From NCBI GenBank assembly GCA_013362295.1, contig JABFWJ010000443.1, forward strand, positions 1-30,703: a DNA stretch of 30,703 bases, in the 5' to 3' direction. Below the pieces are notes generated by a model. The model worked only from the letters and a program-made list of their open reading frames with translations, made no database searches and was not told the DNA's origin. This stretch comes from Thermoleophilia bacterium (lineage in GTDB: Bacteria; Actinomycetota; Thermoleophilia; Gaiellales; Gaiellaceae). Shown here in pieces: positions 1 through 7,343 of the stretch (the stretch's first letter is position 1; each line of letters opens with the position of its first letter). The translations under genes were made by a program, and so were the position numbers.

Positions 1-405
1 GTGGCGTTCACGCTCAGGAACATCAAAGAGGATCTGGAGGACATCGGCTCTCGATTCGACGGCCCTCCGGACCTGGAGTTCCGTGCCGCGACCAAGGCGC
101 TCGCGCTCGAGAAATCCGCCCTGAGCTACCAGCGCGTCCCGCCCGGCTACCGCTTTCCGTACGGCCACACGCACAAGAAGCAAGAGGAGGTGTACGTGGT
201 CGTGCGCGGGAGCGGGCGGATGAAGGTCGACGACGAGCTCGTCGAGCTCAAGGACTGGGACGCGGTGCGCGTACCGCCCGGTGCGTGGCGAGGGTACGAG
301 GCCGGGCCGGAGGGCCTCGAGATCCTCGTCATCGGTGCGCCCAATCTCGGCGAGAATCCGCGCGACGACGTCGATGGCCAGCGCGACTGGTGGGCTGACG
401 AGTAG
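1..405 (+). CDS. Small cupin-domain protein (possibly 5'-incomplete)
   Basis: A 134-residue single-domain cupin. Motif 1 is visible as G55-H56-x-H58 followed by E62/E63 and G70, which matches the usual GxxxxxHxHxxxxE metal-binding pattern. A second strand block, with VPPGAWRGYEAG at about residues 92-103, corresponds to motif 2 but lacks an obvious second histidine, so metal binding may be weak or use other ligands. Such small cupins bind a metal or small ligand and are often isomerases, dioxygenases or sensors; the substrate cannot be read from sequence. The frame opens with GTG at the first base of the window, so the true start may lie upstream. The next gene follows after about 165 nt on the same strand. 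The cupin fold is clear; the function is unknown. Confidence 0.8.
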   Translation: MAFTLRNIKEDLEDIGSRFDGPPDLEFRAATKALALEKSALSYQRVPPGYRFPYGHTHKKQEEVYVVVRGSGRMKVDDELVELKDWDAVRVPPGAWRGYEAGPEGLEILVIGAPNLGENPRDDVDGQRDWWADE

Positions 406-558
406 AGCTGTCCGGAGGTTTTGTCATTCGACCCGCGACTTCGAGTCAGCCATCGCTGAAATGCCTTGCTCCCACGTCGAGGCGCTAGTCGACAACGGCT
501 GTAGAAGTAGCCTCGGCCGGCCAGTGTGACGGAATGGACCTTGGCCAATGGCCCGGGT

Positions 559-564
559 TACCGT
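559..564 (+). promoter_or_regulatory. Candidate -10 hexamer (TACCGT) of a leaderless promoter
   Basis: TACCGT fits the actinobacterial TANNNT pattern and ends 6 nt before the ATG at 571. This would place the transcription start at or near the start codon, and supports ATG 571 over the upstream in-frame GTG at 526. No -35 was identified. Confidence 0.4.
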
Positions 565-570
565 CCAAGG

Positions 571-1074
571 ATGGAGCGCATCGTGATCGTAGGCTGCTCA
601 GGCGCAGGCAAGTCGCGACTCGCAACGGATCTGTCACGTCGCACCGCGATCCCTGCCGTCCATCTCGATCTCCTCTTTTGGCGGCCCGGCTGGAAGCGGG
701 CACCGCAGGACGAGGTGGTGCGCGAGCTTGAAGATGCCATCGCACGCGACCGCTGGATCGTGGAAGGAGACTTTCTCAACGCGGGAGACCATCGGTTTGC
801 GCACGCGGACGCTGTTGTCTTTCTCGACCGTTCGCGAAGGACGTGTGCGTGGCGTGTCCTGAAGAGGGCTGTGCTGGAGCGGCGCCGCTCTCGCGTCGAC
901 CTTCCCGCTGGATGCGAGGAAGGTGTCGACCAGCAGCTACTGAAGTGGATCTGGCAGGACCCCCGTACCAGTCGTCCGCGGATCGTTGCACTGCTCGCAG
1001 AACTCAGGGACCGTGTCGAGGTTCATCACCTGCGCTCGGATGATGACGTGAACCGGTTCCTCCGCTCCCTGTAG
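571..1074 (+). CDS. P-loop kinase-like protein (adenylate kinase / topology-modulation family)
   Basis: A 167-residue P-loop NTPase. The start ATG is followed at once by the first beta strand and Walker A (IVIVGCSGAGKS). After that comes a HLDLLFWRPGW segment typical of the FlaR/topology-modulation-protein branch of adenylate-kinase-like enzymes, then DRWIVEGDF, and an Arg-rich lid-like stretch (RRTCAWRVLKRAVLERRRSR). These proteins are assumed to phosphorylate a small molecule or nucleotide, but the substrate of this branch is not established. An in-frame GTG at 526 would add 15 residues with no homology value; the leaderless-type -10 hexamer just upstream of 571 supports the shorter protein. 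The gene is monocistronic and ends in a convergent intergenic region. Confidence 0.8.
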   Translation: MERIVIVGCSGAGKSRLATDLSRRTAIPAVHLDLLFWRPGWKRAPQDEVVRELEDAIARDRWIVEGDFLNAGDHRFAHADAVVFLDRSRRTCAWRVLKRAVLERRRSRVDLPAGCEEGVDQQLLKWIWQDPRTSRPRIVALLAELRDRVEVHHLRSDDDVNRFLRSL

Positions 1075-1133
1075 CCGAGAAACGTCGCTTGCGCGAGTGT
1101 TCCTCGATACACCCTGACGGGCCTCCCGACTAA

Positions 1134-1194
1134 GTGTTGAGTCAACACAAAGCTTCGGAGGCGTCAGCCAGCTTTGTGTTGAGTCAACACAAAG
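1134..1194. repeat. Tandem pair of identical odd palindromes, 42 bp apart
   Basis: GTGTTGAGTCAACAC occurs twice, at 1134-1148 and 1176-1190. Each copy is a perfect 7+1+7 palindrome. The second copy extends to a 23-bp perfect palindrome (1172-1194, adding CTTT and AAAG). The centres are 42 bp apart, close to four helical turns. In addition, the two copies with their AAAGCT / AGCTTT flanks can pair as 20-nt arms around a 15-nt loop. The region lies between the convergent ends of the kinase-like gene (1074) and the oxidoreductase gene (1288). It could therefore be a bidirectional terminator without a U-tract or a paired protein-binding site. Confidence 0.75.
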
Positions 1195-1287
1195 TGCAGG
1201 GCGCTCGGGTGGGGCCAGCGTGCTGAGGCCAGAGGCCGCGCGACGCGACTCTGTGCCGCGTATGCCGGCGTTCTGCGGGATCTCCAG

Positions 1288-2091
1288 CTAGAGCAGTTCG
1301 CGCAGGTCGTCGACCGTCAGCTCGCGCATCAGCTCGGGCAGCTGCGCGGCGAGGGGCATCTCGACGCCTGCTTCGGCGGCGACCGCGAGTGCCACGTCGA
1401 GGTCCTTGTGCGGCCAGCGCAGGCGGTGGTTCCCCCACTCGGCGAGCGGCCGGTTTGCGCCGCTTCCGAGGGCAAGCGCCTCGCGCAGCTTGGCGGGCTC
1501 GACGCCGAGCGTGCGTGCAAGGCGCTGCACCTCGATGTCGGCGCGAATGCACGCCCAGAGCAGGATGTTGTTGGCCGTCTTGGCAACCTGCCCGGCGCCG
1601 ACGTCGCCGACGTGCACGACCGCCTCGGCGAACGGTTCGGCCACGGCGCGCAGCCGCCCGACGACGTCCTCGGCGCCGCCGCAGTAGAGGACGAGGCGGC
1701 CTTCCTCCGCGCCGCGCTCGCCGCGGACGAGTGCGGCGTCGATCACGTGTAGTCCGCGGCGCGCGCCTTCCTCCGCCAGCTCGCGGCAGGTGTCCGGGCG
1801 GACGGACGCGCAGATCGCGACGACCGTCCCGGGCGCGGCTCCCGCGAAGGCGCCGGCGACCGCGTCGCGCACCTGTGCGTCGTCCACGACCACGACGAGC
1901 ACGACATCTGCGCGGGCGGCGACCTGTGTTGGGGACGAGCAGACGATTGCGCCTGCAGTCGCGAGCGCGGTCGTGTCCGCGACGGGGTCGTAGACGGCGA
2001 GAGGGCGGCCGGCGGCAAGCACATGCCCGCCGATCGCCGCCCCCATTCGCCCTGCCCCCAGCAAACCGATCCGCTCAATCGTCTGGATCAA
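1288..2091 (-). CDS. NAD(P)-dependent oxidoreductase, 3-hydroxyisobutyrate dehydrogenase family
   Basis: A 267-residue beta-hydroxyacid dehydrogenase. The N-terminal Rossmann fold shows GLLGAGRMG at residues 9-17. The family's catalytic lysine is visible as K171 in GAGQVAKTANN, followed by the all-helical C-terminal domain. The substrate motif usually read as D-x-P-V-S-G-G is altered to DAALVRGERGA, so the substrate is probably not plain 3-hydroxyisobutyrate; an imine, hydroxyacid or semialdehyde is possible. The start is TTG: there is an in-frame TAA two codons upstream, and the Rossmann motif begins at residue 9. A TATGGT -10 hexamer 7 nt upstream makes this a probable leaderless transcript. 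It is divergent from the ornithine-cyclodeaminase-family gene and shares an operator with it, so the two probably act in the same pathway. Confidence 0.88.
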   Translation of the reverse strand: MIQTIERIGLLGAGRMGAAIGGHVLAAGRPLAVYDPVADTTALATAGAIVCSSPTQVAARADVVLVVVVDDAQVRDAVAGAFAGAAPGTVVAICASVRPDTCRELAEEGARRGLHVIDAALVRGERGAEEGRLVLYCGGAEDVVGRLRAVAEPFAEAVVHVGDVGAGQVAKTANNILLWACIRADIEVQRLARTLGVEPAKLREALALGSGANRPLAEWGNHRLRWPHKDLDVALAVAAEAGVEMPLAAQLPELMRELTVDDLRELL

Positions 2092-2103
2092 TGGTTAGAC
2101 CAT
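2090..2103. promoter_or_regulatory. Operator site A (AATGGTTAGACCAT), shared by divergent genes
   Basis: ATGGT-TAG-ACCAT is a perfect palindrome with a 3-nt centre. It lies between two divergent genes and overlaps or abuts both candidate -10 hexamers. The core TGGTnnnACCA is the pattern known for FadR/PdhR/LldR-type GntR repressors. Closely related sites occur at 4974 and 10781. The palindrome is seen directly; the regulator family is inferred. Confidence 0.6.
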
Positions 2104-2104
2104 A
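2099..2104 (-). promoter_or_regulatory. Candidate -10 (TATGGT) of the divergent dehydrogenase gene
   Basis: On the minus strand TATGGT ends 7 nt before the TTG start at 2091, the spacing expected of a leaderless transcript. It is embedded in operator site A, so repressor binding would block RNA polymerase. Confidence 0.4.
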
Positions 2105-2108
2105 GACT
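2103..2108 (+). promoter_or_regulatory. Candidate -10 (TAGACT) of the ornithine-cyclodeaminase-family gene
   Basis: TAGACT fits TANNNT and ends 10 nt before ATG 2119. There is no Shine-Dalgarno sequence in between (the stretch reads CACCTCC), which suggests a very short or absent leader. It directly abuts operator site A. Confidence 0.35.
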
Positions 2109-2118
2109 GCCACCTCCG

Positions 2119-3159
2119 ATGACGCTACTGCTCGACAACGACGACGTTCGCGCGGTTCTGCGGATGGATGCCTGCATCGACGCGCTCGAGACCGCGTTCC
2201 GCGACTACGCCCGGGGACGCGCAGTCAATCGGCCGCGCTCGCACACGTACACCGACCTCGGCGGGGGGCGGCACTACCTCCTCAAGACGATGGACGGCTC
2301 GCTCGCGACCGCGGGTGTGCACGCGCTGCGCCTGACCTCCGACCTGACGTACGAGAACGGCCGGCGACGCGAGAAGCTCCCGGCCGCACCCGGAGGGCGC
2401 TACGTCGGCCTCGTGCTGCTCTTCGACGTCGCGACGCTCGTCCCGCTCGCGATCGTGCACGACGGCGAGCTGCAGCGGATGCGGGTCGGCGCGACGAGCG
2501 CGCTGGCGGCACGGCATCTCGCACGGCGCGGCGCGCGCGTCGCCGGCATCGTCGGCACGGGCTGGCAGGCGGCGGCACAGGTCGCGGGGCTGCGCGAGGT
2601 GTTCGAGCTCGAGGAGATCCGCGTCTACGCGCCGACGGAGGAGAAGCTCGAGCGGTTCGCGCGCGAGCACGCTGGGACGGCGGTCGGAAGCGCGCGCGAG
2701 GCGATCGCCGGCGCCGACGTCGTCGCGCTCGCGACGAATGCCTACGAGCCGGTGCTCGACGCCCGCTGGCTGGAGCCCGGCCAGCACGTCGGCTCGCTCC
2801 AGGGGCACGAGCTCGACGAGGCGACGCTCGAGCGCGCCGACCTGGTCGTCGTGCGCAGCCGGGAGGAGGCGACGTTCCATTTCGCGCCCGGGCACGCGCC
2901 GCGGGCGGCGGCCGAGCGGAAGCGGCTCGACCGCGTGAGCCCGACGAGGGTCGTCGAGCTCGGCGAGGTCGTGACACGTGCAGCCGGCCGGGGCTCGGAC
3001 GACGACATCACCCTCTTCACCGGCGGCGGGACGGGGGCGTCGTCCGGGCTCGGCATCCAGTTCGCCGCGGTCGCGCACGTCGTGTACGAGGCGGCGCGCG
3101 CCGCCGGTCGCGGCCGCGAGCTGCCGACCGAGTGGTTCACGCAGCGGGAGAAGACGTGA
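2119..3159 (+). CDS. Ornithine cyclodeaminase / mu-crystallin family protein
   Basis: A 346-residue protein with the family layout: an N-terminal dimerisation and substrate domain with K56 (HYLLKTMDG) and the R-containing segment LQRMRVGATSALAARHLA at about residues 118-134, then a Rossmann NAD(P) domain starting at GIVGTGWQAAAQ (about residues 143-154). Members include ornithine cyclodeaminase, alanine dehydrogenase, ketimine reductases and opine-like synthases, so the exact substrate is open. The start ATG at 2119 is preferred because the frame upstream only yields a Pro-rich tail antisense to the divergent gene. Its stop overlaps the GTG of the next gene by the GTGA arrangement, so it is translationally coupled to the TPP enzyme. 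It is divergent from a hydroxyacid-dehydrogenase-like gene under a shared operator. Confidence 0.88.
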   Translation: MTLLLDNDDVRAVLRMDACIDALETAFRDYARGRAVNRPRSHTYTDLGGGRHYLLKTMDGSLATAGVHALRLTSDLTYENGRRREKLPAAPGGRYVGLVLLFDVATLVPLAIVHDGELQRMRVGATSALAARHLARRGARVAGIVGTGWQAAAQVAGLREVFELEEIRVYAPTEEKLERFAREHAGTAVGSAREAIAGADVVALATNAYEPVLDARWLEPGQHVGSLQGHELDEATLERADLVVVRSREEATFHFAPGHAPRAAAERKRLDRVSPTRVVELGEVVTRAAGRGSDDDITLFTGGGTGASSGLGIQFAAVAHVVYEAARAAGRGRELPTEWFTQREKT

Positions 3160-4868
3160 AGCGCTGGGGCTCGGACGTGATGGTCGACGCGATCAAGGCG
3201 TGCGGCTTCCCGTATGTCTCGCTCAACCCCGGATCGTCGTACCGCGGTCTCCACGACTCGCTCGTCAACTACGGCGCGAACGACCCCGAGATGATCACGT
3301 GCAACCACGAGAAGCTCGCGGTCGCGATCGCGCACGGCTACACGAAGGCGAGCGGGCAGCCGATGGCCTGCATCCTCCACGACATCGTCGGCCTGCTCCA
3401 GGGGACGATGGGGATCTACTACGCCTACATCGACCGCGCGCCGGTCGTCGTGTTCGGCGGGGCCGGGCCGATGGCCTACGACCGCCGGCGCCCGAACATC
3501 GACTGGATCCACACCGCGAACGTCCAGGGGAACGTCGTGCGCGACTTCACCAAGTGGGACGACCAGCCTACGTCGATCGCCTCCGTCCCCGAGTCGATCA
3601 TGCGCGGCTACCGGGTGGCGACCGCGGCGCCGCAGGGGCCGGTGTACATCGCGCTCGACGCCGGGCTGCAGGAGGGCGAAGCCGACGACGTCGAGCTGCC
3701 GAACTGGGACCGGCTGAAGACTCCGGCGCCGATCGGTCCCGACCCGCGCGCGCTGCGCGAGCTTGCCGAGCGGCTCTGCGCGGCCGAGCGACCGGTGCTC
3801 GTCGCGTCCTACGCGGGCCGCGACCCGAAGGCCTTCGGACTGCTCGTCGAGCTGTCGGACCTCCTTGGCGCAGGTGTGATCGACACCGGCTGGCGGCTGA
3901 ACTTCCCGAACCGCCATCCACACAACGTCACAGGCTCGGACGCCGTCGAGGAAGCCGACTGCGTGCTGTTCGTCGACGTCAAGGACATGGGCAAGGCGAC
4001 GCAGAAGCTCGATCGCACGACACGGCGGATCCAGAGCCAGATCGCACCGGACGCGGCGGTCCTCGACCTCGGCTTCAACGAGCTCGGGCTCTCCGCGTGG
4101 TCGCACGACTTCGCCCAGCTGCACGAGACGGACCTCCAGGTGACCGCCGACACCGTCGTCGCGCTGCCGCTTCTGCTCGAGCTCTGCCGCGAGCTGAACG
4201 TGGCGTCCCGCGAGGCCTGGCGCCGCCGCCTGCGCGAACTACACGAGGAGACCTCCTCAGGCTGGGCGGCGGAGGCAGCCGACGAGCGGTCGCTGTCGCC
4301 GGTCGCCACCTCGCGCCTCGCGAGCGAGGTCTCGGAGGTGGTCAAGGACTACGACTGGGTTCTGACGGCGGGCACCGCGAGCGACAAGGCACAGCGGGTC
4401 TGGAACTTCGACCGGCCCTACCGGCACCCGGGGCGCAGCCTCGGCACCGCCACCCAGATCGGCATCTCACTCGGGGTCGCGCTCGCCTACAGGGGGACCG
4501 ACAAGCTCGTGGTCGACCTGCAGCCGGACGGCGACCTGATGTTCGATCTCGGAGCGCTCTGGATCGCGGCCTACCACCGCATCCCGATGCTCGCCGTGAT
4601 GTTCAACAACCGTGCGTACTACAACGACTGGGAGCATCAGGAGCGGATCGCGCGCCACCGCGGAACCGACATCTCCCGTGCCTACATCGGGATGGAGATC
4701 GACAAGCCCGCTCCCGACTTCGCCGCCGTCGCGCGCGGGCTCGGCTGGCACGGGGAGGGCCCGATCGACGATCCCGAGCAGGTCCAGGCGGCCGTCCGCC
4801 GGGCCGCCGAGATCGTCGCGGCCGAGCGGCGGCCGGCGCTCGTCGACGTCGTCTGCCAGTCGGACTAG
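3156..4868 (+). CDS. Thiamine pyrophosphate-dependent enzyme (acetolactate synthase / decarboxylase superfamily)
   Basis: A 570-residue TPP enzyme with the three standard domains. The N-terminal PYR domain carries the catalytic glutamate in TCNHEKLAVAIAHGYTKASG (E52). A central domain follows, and the C-terminal PP domain carries the TPP/Mg motif from PDGDLMFDLG (G459-D460) to FNN (N484-N485). Relatives are acetolactate synthase, benzoylformate decarboxylase and oxalyl-CoA decarboxylase; the CoA/FAD-type hallmarks of specific members were not recognised. The GTG at 3156 overlaps the previous stop by four bases, with GGGAG about 5-10 nt upstream; an in-frame GTG at 3132 would add eight residues inside the upstream gene. 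It is probably a 2-oxo-acid decarboxylase or carboligase acting with the neighbouring dehydrogenases. The gene ends in a REP-like hairpin with a T-run. Confidence 0.88.
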   Translation: MKRWGSDVMVDAIKACGFPYVSLNPGSSYRGLHDSLVNYGANDPEMITCNHEKLAVAIAHGYTKASGQPMACILHDIVGLLQGTMGIYYAYIDRAPVVVFGGAGPMAYDRRRPNIDWIHTANVQGNVVRDFTKWDDQPTSIASVPESIMRGYRVATAAPQGPVYIALDAGLQEGEADDVELPNWDRLKTPAPIGPDPRALRELAERLCAAERPVLVASYAGRDPKAFGLLVELSDLLGAGVIDTGWRLNFPNRHPHNVTGSDAVEEADCVLFVDVKDMGKATQKLDRTTRRIQSQIAPDAAVLDLGFNELGLSAWSHDFAQLHETDLQVTADTVVALPLLLELCRELNVASREAWRRRLRELHEETSSGWAAEAADERSLSPVATSRLASEVSEVVKDYDWVLTAGTASDKAQRVWNFDRPYRHPGRSLGTATQIGISLGVALAYRGTDKLVVDLQPDGDLMFDLGALWIAAYHRIPMLAVMFNNRAYYNDWEHQERIARHRGTDISRAYIGMEIDKPAPDFAAVARGLGWHGEGPIDDPEQVQAAVRRAAEIVAAERRPALVDVVCQSD

Positions 4869-4879
4869 GTGCGAACCGA

Positions 4880-4945
4880 AAGGCTCGAATCTGGTCCCGC
4901 TGCGCGGAATCTGATTCGGCGCAGCCGAACCAGATTCCAGCCCTT
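4880..4945 (+). repeat. REP/MITE-like palindromic element, copy 1 (shorter form)
   Basis: The copy consists of GGCTCGAATCTGGT (4882-4895), six bases, and then a 40-nt block (4902-4941). The 40-nt block is identical, in reverse complement, to 16925-16964. Inside it a 33-nt hairpin (4906-4938) has 15-nt arms with one mismatch around a GCA loop, and the outer arms can also pair. Compared with the second copy it lacks 22 nt of the central part. It lies just downstream of the TPP-enzyme gene. Confidence 0.75.
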
Positions 4946-4953
4946 AGGTTTTT
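4906..4953 (+). terminator. Probable intrinsic terminator formed by the REP-like hairpin
   Basis: The 33-nt hairpin (15-nt arms, GCA loop) is followed 10 nt later by five T residues (4949-4953). It lies 37 nt after the TPP-enzyme stop and before the promoter of the next cupin gene, so it probably ends the upstream transcript. The distance from stem to T-run is long unless the outer arms pair, which would bring the stem base close to the T-run. Confidence 0.5.
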
Positions 4954-4973
4954 CGTTACGAGCCGTGCGGTGC

Positions 4974-4988
4974 AATGGTTAGTCCAAT
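4974..4988. promoter_or_regulatory. Operator site B (AATGGTTAGTCCAAT)
   Basis: This matches site A at 11 of the 13 positions that define AATGGnTAGnCCA outside its variable bases, and is an imperfect palindrome with TGG/CCA arms around TAG. It lies 4 nt upstream of a TAGCCT -10 hexamer, in the -35/-10 spacer, the same relative position as site A has to its plus-strand promoter. It probably controls the cupin-ABC-MFS operon. Confidence 0.55.
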
Positions 4989-4992
4989 CTGC

Positions 4993-4998
4993 TAGCCT
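4993..4998 (+). promoter_or_regulatory. Candidate -10 (TAGCCT) of the cupin-ABC-MFS operon
   Basis: TAGCCT fits TANNNT and lies 4 nt after operator site B. It predicts a leader of about 25-30 nt, which here contains a proper ribosome binding site (AGGAGG). No convincing -35 was seen. Confidence 0.35.
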
Positions 4999-5022
4999 CG
5001 GGCTGTTCGAGGACCCGCGAAG

Positions 5023-5028
5023 AGGAGG
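5023..5028 (+). promoter_or_regulatory. Strong ribosome binding site (AGGAGG)
   Basis: AGGAGG ends 4 nt before ATG 5033 and fixes that start. It contrasts with the many starts in this window that lack any Shine-Dalgarno sequence. Confidence 0.6.
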
Positions 5029-5032
5029 ACGC

Positions 5033-5620
5033 ATGGGCGAGTGGCCCGAGGATTTCGACATGCCGGAACAGGTGTTCGTGCGCGACAACCCCGACGCGTC
5101 GGAGATCGCTGCCCGCGACGAGTTCAACCGCAACAACCCGCCGCTGACGGGGTTCGCCGTCCCGGAGGATCTCCGGACGATCGAGCTGATCAAGCGGCCC
5201 TGGCGCAACAACAAGGGCCTCTGGTTCGAGCTCGCGGAGAACCGGATCCTCTCGGCGCACCTCGCCGAGCTCGCGCCCGGCACGAACTCGGTCCGCCACC
5301 GCCATACGACCGAGGCCTACCTCTACATCGTCAAGGGCGAGGGATACTCGATCATCAACTACGACGGTCAGCCGGAGCAGCGCGTGGACTGGAGCGAGGG
5401 CACGCTGTTCTCGCCGCCGGTCTGGGCGTGGCACCAGCACTTCAACACGTCGGAGACCGAGACGGCGCGGTATCTCGCGGTGCAGGACACGGGGCTGATC
5501 CGCCACATGCGCTTCCACCAGATCGAGCGGCACCCGACGCAGCTGAAGATCGGGGAGGGCACCGACTACGTCGTGAACGCGGTCGGCGCCGGCTCGGCGC
5601 AGCCCGCCGAGACGACCTAG
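5033..5620 (+). CDS. Cupin-domain protein, likely metal-dependent
   Basis: A 195-residue protein with one clear cupin core. Motif 1 is RHRHTTEAYLYIVKGEG, with H89, H91 and E94 as likely metal ligands. Motif 2 holds WAWHQHFN with H134/H136. An N-terminal arm of about 75 residues precedes the barrel. It resembles gentisate-dioxygenase-type and related cupins in overall feel, but a single barrel of this length is too short to claim that activity. The start is fixed by AGGAGG. It is the first gene of an apparent operon with an ABC permease (19-nt gap), ATPase and MFS transporter, under operator site B. The context suggests a role in processing or sensing the imported compound. Confidence 0.82.
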   Translation: MGEWPEDFDMPEQVFVRDNPDASEIAARDEFNRNNPPLTGFAVPEDLRTIELIKRPWRNNKGLWFELAENRILSAHLAELAPGTNSVRHRHTTEAYLYIVKGEGYSIINYDGQPEQRVDWSEGTLFSPPVWAWHQHFNTSETETARYLAVQDTGLIRHMRFHQIERHPTQLKIGEGTDYVVNAVGAGSAQPAETT

Positions 5621-5639
5621 CGCAGAGGACACGCGAGAG

Positions 5640-7343
5640 GTGGCGGCGCCTGCAGTAGCTCGGCCCCCGATCATCCGCACCGAGCGATTGCGGCGGCTCG
5701 CGTCGGGTCGGAACGCGATCGTCGCGCTGGTCGCGCTGCTCGTCGCCTACCTCTCGCTCGTCCCGCTCGGCTTCCTGCTCTGGCAGACGTTCGTGCGGGG
5801 CGGGCACCTCACCCTCGCCTCGTTCCGGGAGGCCTACTCCGAGACGGGCCTCTTCGACATGACGGCGAACTCGTTCGCGTTCGCGGCGGGGTCGACGGCG
5901 CTCGCCGTCGTCGTCGGCACCGGGCTCGCCCACCTCGTCGTCCGCACCGACGTGCCGTTCAAGCCGCTGATGTTCGCGGCGTCGCTGGTGCCGCTGATCA
6001 TCCCGGGGATCCTGCACACGATCGCGTGGTTCTTCCTGCTCAGCCCGGAGATCGGCGTGCTCAACCTGCACTTCATCCATCCGCTGACGGGGCACGACTT
6101 CAACGTCACGTCGATCCCGGGGATGATCCTCGTCGAAGGGCTGCACCTCGCACCCCTCGTCTTCCTGCTGATGGTCGCCTCGTTCCGCTCGATGGACCCG
6201 TCGCTCGAGGAATCGGCGGTGATGAGCGGCGCGCCGCTGCGCAGTGTGTTCTTCCGCATCACGCTGCCGCTCGCGCGCCCCGCGCTGTACGCGGCGATCC
6301 TGATCATGGCCGTGCGCACGCTCGAGTCGTTCGAGGTGCCCGCGGTGCTCGGGCTGAACCAGCACATCTGGGTGTTCACGTCGCGCATCTGGTCGACGCT
6401 CAACGCGGTGCCGCCGGACTACTCGACCGCCGGTGCGTACGCGATGTCGCTGCTCGTGCTGACGACGATCGGCGTCTTCTGGCACGGCCGGCTCGCGAAC
6501 CGGGCGCGCGCCTACCAGACGGTGACCGGGAAGGGCTTCCGGCCGCGGGCGATCCCGCTCGGGAAGTGGAAGTGGCCCGCGACGGTCCTGATCCTCGCGT
6601 ACTTCGTCGTGTCCGTCGTGCTGCCGCTGGCGATCCTCTTCTATGCCTCGACGCAGCAGTTCTACTCGCCGCCGACGCACTACACGCTCACCCACCTGAC
6701 GTGGGACAACTACAAGACCGTCTACCACGACCCGCTCGTGCGGCACGGCTTCAAGAACTCACTCATCCTCGGCCTTGGCACGGCGACCGCCGTCATGCTG
6801 ATCGCCGCGGTCGCATCATGGATCGTCGTGCGCACGAGGCTGCGCGGGCGCTGGCTGATCGACAACCTCGCGTTCCTGCCGCTGACGATTCCGGGGCTCG
6901 TCCTCGGTGTCGCGATCCTCTCGATCTACCTGCGCACGCCCTGGCTGCCGGTCTACGGGACGCTCTGGATCCTCTTCATCGCATACCTCACCCGCTACAT
7001 CCCGTACGGAATGCGCTACTCCTCGACGTCGATGTTCCAGATCGGCCGCGAGCTCGAAGAGTCCGCGCAGATGAGCGGTGCCGGCTGGTTCCAGGTCTTC
7101 CGCCGGATCGTGCTGCCGCTGCTCATGCCGGGCTTCGTCGTCGTCTCGGTGCGCGAGCTCGGAAGCTCGGTGCTGCTCTACTCGCCGGGACGTGAAGTGC
7201 TGTCGATCGCGATCTGGGAGATGTGGCGCAACGGCCAGTTCCCGGAGCTCTGCGCGCTCGGCGTCCTGATGGTCGGCGGGCTCGTCGTGCTCGTCGGGGT
7301 CGCGTACAAGCTGGGCGCCAGGATCGGCGTCAGGGAGGCTTAA
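5640..7343 (+). CDS. ABC importer permease with two fused transmembrane domains (FbpB/AfuB type)
   Basis: A 567-residue inner-membrane permease with two tandem MetI-type domains. Each carries an EAA loop that contacts the ATPase: EESAVMSGAPLRSVFFRITL in the first half and EESAQMSGAGWFQVFRRIVL in the second. About twelve hydrophobic helices are visible. Fused permeases of this shape belong to the ferric-iron, thiamine and 2-aminoethylphosphonate-type importers, so the substrate is a small polar molecule or ion that cannot be fixed from sequence. The start is GTG 19 nt after the cupin stop; the ATPase gene begins at the base after its stop codon. No solute-binding protein gene is present anywhere nearby, so it must be encoded elsewhere. 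Confidence 0.9.
   Translation: MAAPAVARPPIIRTERLRRLASGRNAIVALVALLVAYLSLVPLGFLLWQTFVRGGHLTLASFREAYSETGLFDMTANSFAFAAGSTALAVVVGTGLAHLVVRTDVPFKPLMFAASLVPLIIPGILHTIAWFFLLSPEIGVLNLHFIHPLTGHDFNVTSIPGMILVEGLHLAPLVFLLMVASFRSMDPSLEESAVMSGAPLRSVFFRITLPLARPALYAAILIMAVRTLESFEVPAVLGLNQHIWVFTSRIWSTLNAVPPDYSTAGAYAMSLLVLTTIGVFWHGRLANRARAYQTVTGKGFRPRAIPLGKWKWPATVLILAYFVVSVVLPLAILFYASTQQFYSPPTHYTLTHLTWDNYKTVYHDPLVRHGFKNSLILGLGTATAVMLIAAVASWIVVRTRLRGRWLIDNLAFLPLTIPGLVLGVAILSIYLRTPWLPVYGTLWILFIAYLTRYIPYGMRYSSTSMFQIGRELEESAQMSGAGWFQVFRRIVLPLLMPGFVVVSVRELGSSVLLYSPGREVLSIAIWEMWRNGQFPELCALGVLMVGGLVVLVGVAYKLGARIGVREA

Noticed and set aside
526..570. Upstream GTG start for the kinase-like gene
   Set aside because: It adds 15 residues unrelated to the P-loop fold, while ATG 571 has a -10 hexamer at leaderless spacing and begins directly before the first beta strand.
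1134..1194. Start of a CRISPR array
   Set aside because: Only two copies, each itself a full palindrome, with a 27-nt interval, and no further repeats or cas genes.
2978..5620. Very long open frame across the TPP-enzyme region, continuous with the second cupin
   Set aside because: Its first two thirds are Arg/Pro-rich shadow sequence of the TPP-enzyme gene in another frame. Only the last 195 codons, from ATG 5033 behind AGGAGG, are real.
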